Assembly (NCBI GenBank): GCA_001800945.1
Contig: MGWJ01000107.1
Coordinates: 3,240-8,379 of the forward strand
Reading direction: 5' to 3'
DNA length: 5,140 nucleotides
Source: Flavobacteria bacterium RIFCSPLOWO2_12_FULL_31_7
Lineage (GTDB): Bacteria > Bacteroidota > Bacteroidia > Flavobacteriales > Flavobacteriaceae
The notes below the pieces were generated by a model, which worked only from the letters and a program-made list of their open reading frames with translations, made no database searches and was not told the origin of the DNA. Of this stretch, positions 1 to 5,140 are shown piece after piece. The first letter of the stretch is position 1. Each line of letters begins with the position of its first letter. Position numbers and translations under genes: made by a program.

Positions 1-1250
1 TTTATTCCAGATTCCGAATCAATTGGTTCAATTCTTCCTGGATTGAAATCATAATAAATGGCATTCGCACCATAAAATAATTTGAAATTATCAGATAAAT
101 AATGTTTGAAATCGTATTTGAAATTATAGTTTTTGATTCCACTTTCCCAATTGAAACCAATGAAGTCTAGAGTTAATCCGTAATAATAATCGCTATAAAT
201 GAAGGAAGCATTAGAAAATAACTTGTCGTTAAATAAGTGATTCCAACGTAAATTTAAAACTGAGTTTCCGTAGGTGTTAATGAATTGTTTATTCAAACTA
301 AATACATCTCTACCAAAATATCCAGATACAAATAAATTATTGTTTTTGTTTAGTTTGTAATTGATTTTGGTATTTAAATCATAAAAATAGGCAGAGTTGT
401 CATTGTCTGATAGTTTTAAAAATAAGTGTGCATAACTGCTTCTTCCGGCAACTAAAAACGAACCTTTGTCTTTTACGATTGGACCTTCGGCTAAAATCCT
501 ACTCGAAATTAAACCAATTCCACCAGTCATTCCGAATTTTTTACTATTTCCTTCTTTCTGATAAATGTCTAAAACAGATGCGACTCTTCCTCCAAATCGG
601 GCAGGAATTCCGCCTTTGTATAATTTTAAATCTTTAATTGCATCGGCATTAAAAACAGAGAAAAATCCAAATAAATGAGAAGAATTATATATTGTTGCTT
701 CGTCTAATAAAATTAAATTTTGATCGGCAGCACCACCTCGTACATTAAAACCAGATTGGCCTTCACCAGCATTGGTTACACCAGGTAAAGTTAAAATAGA
801 TTTTATTACATCTACTTCGCCTAAAATAGCTGGCATGGCTTTTATTTGTCCGATAGTTAACTTATTGACACTCATTTCTGGTTTGTCAATTTGTAGTTTT
901 TTCGAATTTCCAACAACCACAACTTGTTCAATTTCATTTGTTTTTTCAGTTAAAGTAAAATCTTTTTTAGTGTTAGAATCTAAAGTAATTGTTTCTGAAA
1001 ATCCTGTGTAGCTTAGAGAATTAATTAGAACGGTGTATTCGCCTTTTGGTAAAGAAATGGAGTAAAATCCGTATTCATTGGTTAAGGTAGTTCGAGTAAT
1101 AGTGTTATTTTCAAATGCGATAGTTACCCCAATTAAAGTTTCGTTAGATTTTTGGTCTTTTACAATTCCACTTAAAGTGACTTTATCTTGTGAAAAAGCG
1201 GAGGTGATAAATAGAGAAAATAGGAGTATAAGAAAATGTACTTTTTTCAT
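1..1250 (-). CDS. TonB-dependent outer-membrane receptor, N-terminal part (3' end beyond window)
   Basis: This is the start of a TonB-dependent receptor, an outer-membrane beta-barrel that imports a ligand using energy from TonB-ExbBD. The frame is open from the ATG at 1248-1250 to the left edge: 416 codons plus two bases, no stop. Residues 1-20 form a signal peptide (MKK, a hydrophobic run, probable cleavage near AFS|Q). Residues 26-101 match a carboxypeptidase-regulatory-like domain (LSGIVKD, then NEYGFYSISLPKGEYTV at 58-74). A TonB-box-like IEQVVVVGN lies at 107-115. The plug spans about 120-230, with MPAILGEVDVIKSI (139-152), FNVRGG (168-173), NLILLDEATIYN (178-189) and KGGIPARFGGR (212-222). 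After that come aromatic-rich alternating stretches typical of barrel strands. From memory, full members have roughly 750-800 residues, so about half is present. The ligand cannot be told from this part. From memory, receptors with this plug are often followed by a DUF4249 lipoprotein gene, which would lie outside the window. Confidence 0.93.
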   Translation of the reverse strand, partial: MKKVHFLILLFSLFITSAFSQDKVTLSGIVKDQKSNETLIGVTIAFENNTITRTTLTNEYGFYSISLPKGEYTVLINSLSYTGFSETITLDSNTKKDFTLTEKTNEIEQVVVVGNSKKLQIDKPEMSVNKLTIGQIKAMPAILGEVDVIKSILTLPGVTNAGEGQSGFNVRGGAADQNLILLDEATIYNSSHLFGFFSVFNADAIKDLKLYKGGIPARFGGRVASVLDIYQKEGNSKKFGMTGGIGLISSRILAEGPIVKDKGSFLVAGRSSYAHLFLKLSDNDNSAYFYDLNTKINYKLNKNNNLFVSGYFGRDVFSLNKQFINTYGNSVLNLRWNHLFNDKLFSNASFIYSDYYYGLTLDFIGFNWESGIKNYNFKYDFKHYLSDNFKLFYGANAIYYDFNPGRIEPIDSESGI

Positions 1251-1274
1251 TTTAAATGGTTTCAAGATTTGACG

Positions 1275-1299
1275 CAAATTTCGCACAAATGTTACGAAA
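1275..1299 (-). promoter_or_regulatory. Possible promoter/operator region of the receptor gene
   Basis: Two overlapping one-mismatch matches to the Bacteroidota -7 element TAnnTTTG lie upstream of the receptor start on the minus strand: AACATTTG, and GAAATTTG at 1275-1282. No convincing -33 TTTG stands at the usual distance from either. The first candidate lies inside an imperfect 21-bp inverted repeat at 1279-1299 whose outer arms are TTTCG and CGAAA. The receptor must be transcribed from about here because the icd terminator separates it from icd, but the exact promoter is uncertain. The stretch just before the ATG is A/T-rich with no Shine-Dalgarno sequence, as is normal in this phylum. 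Confidence 0.3.
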
Positions 1300-1320
1300 C
1301 AGATGTTAAGTTGTAGTTAA

Positions 1321-1356
1321 TAAAAAAGGCGATGCAAAATTAATTTACATCGCCTT
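1321..1356 (-). terminator. Intrinsic terminator of icd
   Basis: Read on the minus strand, AAGGCGATG (1356-1348) pairs with CATCGCCTT (1334-1326): a 9-bp perfect stem around a 13-base A/T-rich loop. A run of six T (complement of 1322-1327) overlaps the base of the stem and continues past it. It begins 23 bases after the icd stop codon. The plus-strand reading has no T-run after the stem, so it should act only on leftward transcripts. It separates icd from the receptor gene. Confidence 0.88.
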
Positions 1357-1378
1357 GAAATATTTTAAAAAAATAAAA

Positions 1379-3589
1379 TTACATCTTGTTTATGATTGCA
1401 TTTAATGTTGCACTTGGGCGCATGGCAGCGTTTAACAAGTCTTCATTTGGTTGATAATAACCACCGATTTCTTGTTTTTTACCTTGTGCTTCAATTAATT
1501 CTGCATCAATTTTAGCTTCGTTGGCAGTCATTTCTGAAGCAATTGGAGTAAAGAATGCTTTTAATTCAGCGTTTTTATCCTGAGCAGCCAAGGCTTGTGC
1601 CCAATATAAAGCAATGTAAAAGTGAGAACCTCTATTATCTAATTGTCCAACTTTACGAGCTGGAGATTTATCGTTAGCTAAGAATTTTTCTGTAGCTTGA
1701 TCTAAAGTTTCAGATAATACTAAAGCTTTTTCATTATTTAAAGTTTGACCTAAATGTTCTAAAGAAACTCCTAAAGCTAAAATTTCACCTAATGAATCCC
1801 AACGTAAATAGCCTTCTTCAATAAATTGATCTACGTGTTTTGGAGCCGATCCACCAGCGCCTGTTTCAAACAATCCGCCGCCATTCATTAATGGTACAAT
1901 TGAAAGCATTTTTGCTGAAGTTCCTAATTCTAAAATCGGGAATAAATCGGTTAAGTAGTCACGTAAAACATTTCCTGAAACTGAAATGGTGTCTTTTCCT
2001 TCTCTGATTCTTTTTAACGTTTCTGTCATGGCATCTTTCACATCTAAAATTCTGATGTCTAAGCCAGTTGTATCATAATTTTTTAAGTATTTTTCAACTT
2101 TTTTGATGATTTCTCTATCGTGTGCTCTGTCTTTATCTAACCAGAAAATAGCTGGAGTATCTGATAATCTCGCTCTGTTTACGGCTAATTTTACCCAATC
2201 TTGAATTGGAGCGTCTTTAGTTTGACACATTCTGAAAATATCACCATCTTCTACTTTTTGAGAAAGTAAAGTGGCTCCGTTTTCATTTTCTACTTTTACA
2301 GTTCCGGCTGCTGGCAATTGAAAAGTTTTGTCGTGTGAACCATATTCTTCTGCTTTTTGAGCCATTAATCCAACATTTGGTACAGAACCCATTGTTCTTG
2401 GATCTAAGGCACCATGTTTTTTCATGTCGTCAATAACTGCAGCATAAAAACCTGCATAAGAACGGTCTGGAATGATAGTAATGGTATCTTCTTCTTTTCC
2501 TTCTTTGTTCCACATTTTTCCACCACTTCTTGCTAAAGCAGCCATAGAAGCATCTACAATAATATCTGAAGAAACGTGAAAATTAGTAATTCCTTTATCT
2601 GAATTAACCATTGCTACTTTTGGTCCGTTGGCTAATGCAGTTGCTAAATCTTGTTTGATGGCTTCTTCTTCTGGAATTCCAGAAATTTTGTTGTATAAAT
2701 CTTGTAAACCATTATTTGGGTGAATGTCTAATGATTTGAATAATTTGGCATATTTCGTATAAACTTCTTCAAAATAGGTCTCTACGATGGCTCCAAAAAT
2801 AATTGGATCAGAAATTTTCATCATAGTTGCTTTCAAATGTGCAGAAAGCATTACATTGTTTTCTTTTGCGTAAGCGATTGTTTTCTTTGTGAATTCTTTT
2901 AAAGCTCTCAAATTCATTACTGAACTATCAATAACTTCTCCTGCTTTTAAATTTGCGAAATCTTTTAGAATAGTAGTTGTTCCGTCATTTGCTTCAAAAA
3001 CGATTCTGAATTTCGAATCACTTTCTACTGTAGTGGAAGTTTCTGTTCCGTAAAAATCACCTGCATTCATGTGTGCGACTTCTGTTTTAGAATCGGCGCT
3101 CCATGTTCCCATTGAATGTGGGTTTTGTTTAGCGTAATTTTTCACAGCTTTTGGTGCACGTCTGTCAGAGTTTCCTTCACGTAAAACTGGATTTACTGCT
3201 GAACCTAAAACTTTAGCATATTTGGCTTTAATTTCTTTTTCGGTATCGTTTTGTGGATCTTCTGGGAAGTTTGGAATCGCATAACCGTGAGCTTGTAATT
3301 CTGCGATAGCATCTTTTAATTGAGGAATTGAAGCGGAAACGTTTGGTAATTTAATGATGTTTGCTTCTGGTGTGGTTGCCATTTGTCCTAATTCGGCTAA
3401 ACTGTCGGCTACTTTTTGATCGTCTTTTAAATATTCTGGAAAGTTAGATAAAATTCTTCCTGCTAATGAAATATCTCTAGTTTCTACTTCGATATTTGCT
3501 GTTTTTGTAAAAGCTTTAATTATTGGTAAAAACGAGTGAGTGGCCAACATAGGAGCTTCATCCGTAATGGTATAAAAAATTTTTGACAT
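1379..3589 (-). CDS. icd: NADP-dependent isocitrate dehydrogenase, monomeric type (EC 1.1.1.42)
   Basis: This cytoplasmic TCA-cycle enzyme oxidatively decarboxylates isocitrate to 2-oxoglutarate, making NADPH and CO2 with Mg2+ or Mn2+. The 736 residues match the single-chain family of about 80 kDa (Azotobacter vinelandii, Corynebacterium glutamicum), unrelated in length to the 400-residue dimeric enzyme. Hallmarks run the full length: FYTITDEAPMLATHSFLPI (5-23), GSAVNPVLREGNSDRRAP (129-146), HLKATMMKISDP (251-262), FWLDKDRAHD (482-491), VSGNVLRDYLTDLFPI (537-552), FETGAGGSAPKHV (574-586), LDNRGSHFY (650-658) and MRPSATLN (723-730). Residues recalled from the solved structures are all present: substrate contacts S130, N133, R137, R143; catalytic K253 and Y416; metal ligands D346, D544, D548; NADP 2'-phosphate contacts H585, R596, R645. 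The protein is therefore probably active. The chosen start gives the usual N-terminus MSKIFYT. No Shine-Dalgarno sequence precedes it. The gene has its own promoter and terminator. Confidence 0.98.
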   Translation of the reverse strand: MSKIFYTITDEAPMLATHSFLPIIKAFTKTANIEVETRDISLAGRILSNFPEYLKDDQKVADSLAELGQMATTPEANIIKLPNVSASIPQLKDAIAELQAHGYAIPNFPEDPQNDTEKEIKAKYAKVLGSAVNPVLREGNSDRRAPKAVKNYAKQNPHSMGTWSADSKTEVAHMNAGDFYGTETSTTVESDSKFRIVFEANDGTTTILKDFANLKAGEVIDSSVMNLRALKEFTKKTIAYAKENNVMLSAHLKATMMKISDPIIFGAIVETYFEEVYTKYAKLFKSLDIHPNNGLQDLYNKISGIPEEEAIKQDLATALANGPKVAMVNSDKGITNFHVSSDIIVDASMAALARSGGKMWNKEGKEEDTITIIPDRSYAGFYAAVIDDMKKHGALDPRTMGSVPNVGLMAQKAEEYGSHDKTFQLPAAGTVKVENENGATLLSQKVEDGDIFRMCQTKDAPIQDWVKLAVNRARLSDTPAIFWLDKDRAHDREIIKKVEKYLKNYDTTGLDIRILDVKDAMTETLKRIREGKDTISVSGNVLRDYLTDLFPILELGTSAKMLSIVPLMNGGGLFETGAGGSAPKHVDQFIEEGYLRWDSLGEILALGVSLEHLGQTLNNEKALVLSETLDQATEKFLANDKSPARKVGQLDNRGSHFYIALYWAQALAAQDKNAELKAFFTPIASEMTANEAKIDAELIEAQGKKQEIGGYYQPNEDLLNAAMRPSATLNAIINKM

Positions 3590-3628
3590 GATATATGTAG
3601 TTTGTTTGTTTCTAAAAATTTAGGTTAG

Positions 3629-3636
3629 CAAATATA
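3629..3636 (-). promoter_or_regulatory. icd promoter, -7 element
   Basis: On the minus strand TATATTTG is a perfect match to the Bacteroidota -7 consensus TAnnTTTG. It ends 39 bases before the icd ATG, which would place the transcription start near 3622 and give a leader of about 33 bases. No good -33 TTTG is seen 17-20 bases upstream (TTCA is the nearest), so the promoter may be weak by itself or helped by an activator at the repeats further upstream. The leader contains AAACAAACAAA and no Shine-Dalgarno sequence. Confidence 0.65.
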
Positions 3637-3683
3637 AGAAATTCGTACACTAAATGAATGACTAATGTTTAATTATCTATACA

Positions 3684-3713
3684 TTTTCGAATTTGATAAT
3701 TTAAGTTCGAAAA
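3684..3713. repeat. Perfect inverted repeat upstream of the icd promoter
   Basis: TTTTCGAA (3684-3691) and TTCGAAAA (3706-3713) are perfect 8-base inverted arms around a 14-base spacer, with arm centres 22 bp apart, about two helical turns. The element sits roughly 60-90 bp upstream of the predicted icd transcription start, a usual position for an activator site. A second, weaker inverted pair overlaps it: AATTATC (3671-3677) and GATAATT (3695-3701). The region is very A/T-rich, so chance cannot be excluded. Confidence 0.4.
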
Positions 3714-3732
3714 AATAAACATTTGATAATTT
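3691..3732. repeat. 12-bp direct repeat upstream of icd
   Basis: ATTTGATAATTT occurs at 3691-3702 and again at 3721-3732, identical over 12 bases with starts exactly 30 bp apart. The left copy overlaps one arm of the TTTTCGAA inverted repeat. The spacing puts both copies on roughly the same face of the helix. The pair lies between the rplS terminator and the icd promoter, in non-coding DNA. It could be a paired protein-binding site or simple A/T-rich duplication. Confidence 0.45.
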
Positions 3733-3756
3733 TGTGATTAGAAAAATAAGGAAATA

Positions 3757-3785
3757 AAAAAATCCCGACAAAATCGGGATTTTTT
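3757..3785 (-). terminator. Intrinsic terminator of rplS
   Basis: A 12-bp perfect stem, with core ATCCCGA (3762-3768) pairing with TCGGGAT (3774-3780), surrounds a 5-base loop. Each side is flanked by six A or six T, giving a T-run on either strand. It starts 19 bases past the rplS stop, so its evident role is to end the leftward rplS transcript before the icd promoter. The symmetry means it could also stop rightward transcription, although no gene points into it from the left. Confidence 0.92.
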
Positions 3786-3804
3786 ATAAGTACAAATAAA
3801 AAGA

Positions 3805-4155
3805 TTAGCCTCTTCTTTCTTTGATTTTTGCTTTTTTACCAGTAAGTTCTCTGAAGTAGTAAATTCTAGCTCTACGTACTTTACCTTTTTGGTTCATTTC
3901 AATTTTTTGTAAAGCTGGCATGTTAATTGGGAAGATACGCTCTACACCAATTGCTCCTGACATTTTACGAATTGTAAATGTTTCAGTAGAAGAAGTTCCT
4001 CTTTTTTGAATTACAACTCCTTTAAAAAACTGAGTTCTTGTTTTTTCACCCTCTTTAATTTCGTAGTACACAGTAATAGTGTCTCCAGCGCTAAAGTTAG
4101 GAAAGTCTTTTTTTGATACCATTTCGTTTTGAACGAAATCCATTAAATTTGACAT
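3805..4155 (-). CDS. rplS: Large-subunit ribosomal protein bL19
   Basis: bL19 is a 50S subunit protein located at the 30S-50S interface, where it contributes to an intersubunit bridge. The 116 residues are the family's normal length and align end to end with E. coli L19 as I recall it: FSAGDTITV (21-29), QFFKGVVIQKRG (42-53), TFTIRKMSGAIGVERIFPIN (59-78), and the basic C-terminal block VRRARIYYFRELTGKKAKIK (93-112) ending ERRG. The first ATG is chosen because MSN matches the family start; Met5 would shorten the N-terminus. No Shine-Dalgarno sequence is visible. In many bacteria rplS follows trmD in the rpsP-rimM-trmD-rplS operon. Here the upstream neighbour is the divergent tgt, and rplS has its own strong promoter, a structured leader and a terminator. 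Confidence 0.99.
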   Translation of the reverse strand: MSNLMDFVQNEMVSKKDFPNFSAGDTITVYYEIKEGEKTRTQFFKGVVIQKRGTSSTETFTIRKMSGAIGVERIFPINMPALQKIEMNQKGKVRRARIYYFRELTGKKAKIKERRG

Positions 4156-4178
4156 AATAATATGTATAAATCATTAAT

Positions 4179-4218
4179 TTTAAGCAACATACACGTCTTT
4201 CGCCAGAGGTTGGTTAAA
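4179..4218 (-). promoter_or_regulatory. Stem-loop at the 5' end of the rplS mRNA; possible ribosomal-protein leader
   Basis: On the minus strand TTTAA-C-CAAC (4218-4209) pairs with GTTG-C-TTAAA (4188-4179, in transcript order): nine base pairs interrupted by one C-C mismatch, closing a 20-base apical region that contains GGCGAAAGACG. The stem begins within a base or two of the transcription start predicted from the rplS promoter. Further downstream GTGTAT (4195-4190) could pair with ATACAT (4167-4162), which lies about 10 bases before the ATG; this alternative fold uses part of the apical region. The leader is about 64 bases, long for this phylum. Autoregulatory leaders are common for ribosomal-protein genes, and I recall a bL19 leader motif proposed for Flavobacteria, but I cannot verify a match. 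It might instead only stabilise the mRNA. Confidence 0.5.
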
Positions 4219-4225
4219 GTGGATG

Positions 4226-4256
4226 CAAAAGTAATACTATTTTTTATTTCTGCAAA
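4226..4256 (-). promoter_or_regulatory. rplS promoter (canonical Bacteroidota -33/-7)
   Basis: On the minus strand TTTG (4256-4253) and TACTTTTG (4233-4226) are separated by exactly 19 bases. Both elements match the Bacteroidota primary-sigma consensus TTTG / TAnnTTTG without a mismatch. The predicted start is near 4219-4220, which leaves a leader of about 64 bases before the rplS ATG. This is the best promoter in the window, as expected for a highly expressed ribosomal-protein gene. Confidence 0.85.
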
Positions 4257-4310
4257 ACAAATCTTATTTTAAATGCGTTGAAGCGTTAATTTTATTGTAA
4301 AGTTGTAAAA

Positions 4311-4338
4311 ACTTCCATCTTCCAACTTCTAACTTCTA
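4311..4338. repeat. Heptanucleotide tandem repeat before tgt
   Basis: Four consecutive 7-base units are present: ACTTCCA, TCTTCCA, ACTTCTA, ACTTCTA, followed by a degenerate ATCTTTT. The last two units are identical, and the others differ from them by one or two bases. The plus strand is markedly pyrimidine-rich here. The array covers the place where the -33 element of the tgt promoter would lie, directly upstream of its -7 element. Confidence 0.75.
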
Positions 4339-4349
4339 ATCTTTTAAAT

Positions 4350-4357
4350 TATATTTG
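4350..4357 (+). promoter_or_regulatory. tgt promoter, -7 element
   Basis: TATATTTG is a perfect match to TAnnTTTG and identical to the icd -7 element. It ends 17 bases before the tgt ATG, predicting a very short leader of about 10-12 bases. The -33 position falls in the heptanucleotide repeat and has no TTTG (TTCT at 19-base spacing). No Shine-Dalgarno sequence precedes the start codon. Confidence 0.65.
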
Positions 4358-4374
4358 CCACTTAAAATTACCTC

Positions 4375-5140
4375 ATGAAGTTTGATTTATTAAAAACAGA
4401 TGCTCAAAGCCAAGCCAGAGCAGGACTTATTACTACTGATCACGGTGTGATTGAAACACCAATTTTTATGCCTGTAGGTACAGTGGCTTCTGTAAAAGGA
4501 GTACACCAACGCGAATTAAAAAACGATATTAATCCAGATATTATTTTAGGAAATACCTATCATTTATATTTAAGACCCAAACTTGATGTTTTAGAAAAAG
4601 CTGGCGGTTTGCATAAATTTATGAATTGGGATAGAAATATTTTAACCGATTCTGGTGGTTACCAAGTATATTCTTTATCAGGAAGAAGAAAAATTAAAGA
4701 AGAAGGTGTGAAATTTAAATCGCACTTAGATGGGGCTTACCACTTTTTTTCTCCAGAAAATGTAATGGAAACACAACGTACTATTGGTGCGGATATCATT
4801 ATGGCTTTTGATGAATGTACACCTTATCCTTGTGATTACAGATATGCACAACGTTCGATGCATATGACACATCGTTGGTTAGACAGATGTATCAATCATT
4901 TAGATACGTTACCTTTTAAATACGGATATTCTCAAGCTTTTTTTCCAATTGTTCAAGGAAGTACGTATAAAGATTTACGTCAGCAATCTGCCGAATTTAT
5001 TGCCAGTAGAGATCAAGTTGGAAATGCTATTGGTGGACTTTCAGTAGGAGAACCAGCAGAAGAAATGTATGCGATGACGGAAGTGGTTACGGCTATTTTA
5101 CCAAAAGACAAACCTCGTTATTTAATGGGTGTGGGAACGC
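4375..5140 (+). CDS. tgt: Queuine/preQ1 tRNA-guanine(34) transglycosylase, N-terminal part (3' end beyond window)
   Basis: Bacterial Tgt swaps guanine-34 in the anticodon of tRNA-Asp, -Asn, -His and -Tyr for preQ1, the committed tRNA step of queuosine synthesis. The frame is open from the ATG to the right edge: 255 codons plus one base, roughly two thirds of the usual 370-380 residues. Landmarks are FMPVGTVASVKG (31-42), LGNTYHLYLRP (58-68), LTDSGGYQVYSL (90-101), MAFDECTPYP (143-152), IVQGS (192-196), GGLSVGEP (220-227) and YLMGVGT (249-255). By comparison with Zymomonas Tgt, D92 corresponds to D102, D146 to the base-binding D156, Q194 to Q203, and G221 to G230. The catalytic nucleophile (D280 there) and the Cys3-His zinc site lie past the edge, so completeness cannot be judged. 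SGGYQ, where many phyla have SGGFQ, is usual in Bacteroidota as I recall. The gene is divergent from rplS and has its own promoter. Confidence 0.97.
   Translation, partial: MKFDLLKTDAQSQARAGLITTDHGVIETPIFMPVGTVASVKGVHQRELKNDINPDIILGNTYHLYLRPKLDVLEKAGGLHKFMNWDRNILTDSGGYQVYSLSGRRKIKEEGVKFKSHLDGAYHFFSPENVMETQRTIGADIIMAFDECTPYPCDYRYAQRSMHMTHRWLDRCINHLDTLPFKYGYSQAFFPIVQGSTYKDLRQQSAEFIASRDQVGNAIGGLSVGEPAEEMYAMTEVVTAILPKDKPRYLMGVGT

Noticed and set aside
428..637. Plus-strand open frame of 69 codons
   Set aside because: It lies wholly antisense to the receptor plug and early barrel, whose minus-strand frame gives recognisable family motifs. Its own translation resembles no known protein.
772..1011. 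Plus-strand open frame of 79 codons
   Set aside because: Antisense to the regulatory-like domain and start of the plug of the receptor; a compositional shadow with no promoter or family motif.
1078..1272. Plus-strand open frame of 64 codons
   Set aside because: Antisense to the receptor signal peptide and regulatory-like domain; it also runs into the receptor's upstream region. No independent support.
3757..3785. Attenuator or riboswitch expression platform for icd
   Set aside because: The hairpin lies about 120 bases upstream of the icd -7 element and just after the rplS stop, so it is outside the icd transcript and is simply the rplS terminator.
4156..4374. Small gene or tRNA in the rplS-tgt gap
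   Set aside because: No open frame with family features and no cloverleaf or tRNA-like motifs are visible. The stretch is accounted for by two promoters, a leader hairpin and a short tandem repeat.
4652..4666. SGGYQ in Tgt as an active-site substitution
   Set aside because: Tyr in place of Phe after the catalytic DSGG is conservative and, as far as I recall, normal in Bacteroidota Tgt, so it does not suggest altered function.
1..5140. A previously undescribed multi-gene system
   Set aside because: All four genes belong to well-known families with expected motifs. No unknown protein, repeat array, mobile element or compositional break suggests a novel system.

Overview
The window looks like core chromosome of a low-GC member of the Bacteroidota, most likely a flavobacterium (Flavobacteriaceae). 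Three signs support this: the -7 promoter element of this phylum (TAnnTTTG) in front of three genes, A/T-rich leaders without a Shine-Dalgarno sequence, and a TonB-dependent receptor with an N-terminal carboxypeptidase-regulatory-like domain and a Bacteroidota-style plug. The assignment is inference from sequence character; no 16S or other taxonomic marker is present.

Layout, left to right. Bases 1-1250 (minus strand) hold the first 416 codons of a TonB-dependent outer-membrane receptor whose 3' end lies beyond the left edge. Bases 1251-1378 hold that gene's upstream region and the terminator of the next gene. Bases 1379-3589 (minus) encode a complete monomeric NADP-dependent isocitrate dehydrogenase (icd, 736 aa). 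Bases 3590-3804 hold the icd promoter, a cluster of direct and inverted repeats upstream of it, and the rplS terminator. Bases 3805-4155 (minus) encode ribosomal protein bL19 (rplS, 116 aa). Bases 4156-4374 are a divergent promoter region that drives rplS leftwards and tgt rightwards. Bases 4375-5140 (plus) hold the first 255 codons of queuine tRNA-ribosyltransferase (tgt), cut by the right edge.

The genes do not form one pathway. icd is central carbon metabolism (TCA cycle, NADPH and 2-oxoglutarate supply), rplS and tgt belong to translation, and the receptor is a nutrient importer. rplS and icd each have their own promoter and an intrinsic terminator, so they appear to be single-gene transcription units rather than an operon.

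I see no mobile element, CRISPR array, toxin-antitoxin pair, defence gene or RNA gene, and no clear undescribed multi-gene system. The points most worth a second look are non-coding: a stem-loop at the predicted 5' end of the rplS mRNA (possible bL19 autoregulatory leader), a repeat cluster upstream of the icd promoter, and a heptanucleotide tandem repeat over the -33 region of tgt. All coordinates and motifs were read by eye; no database or folding program was run.
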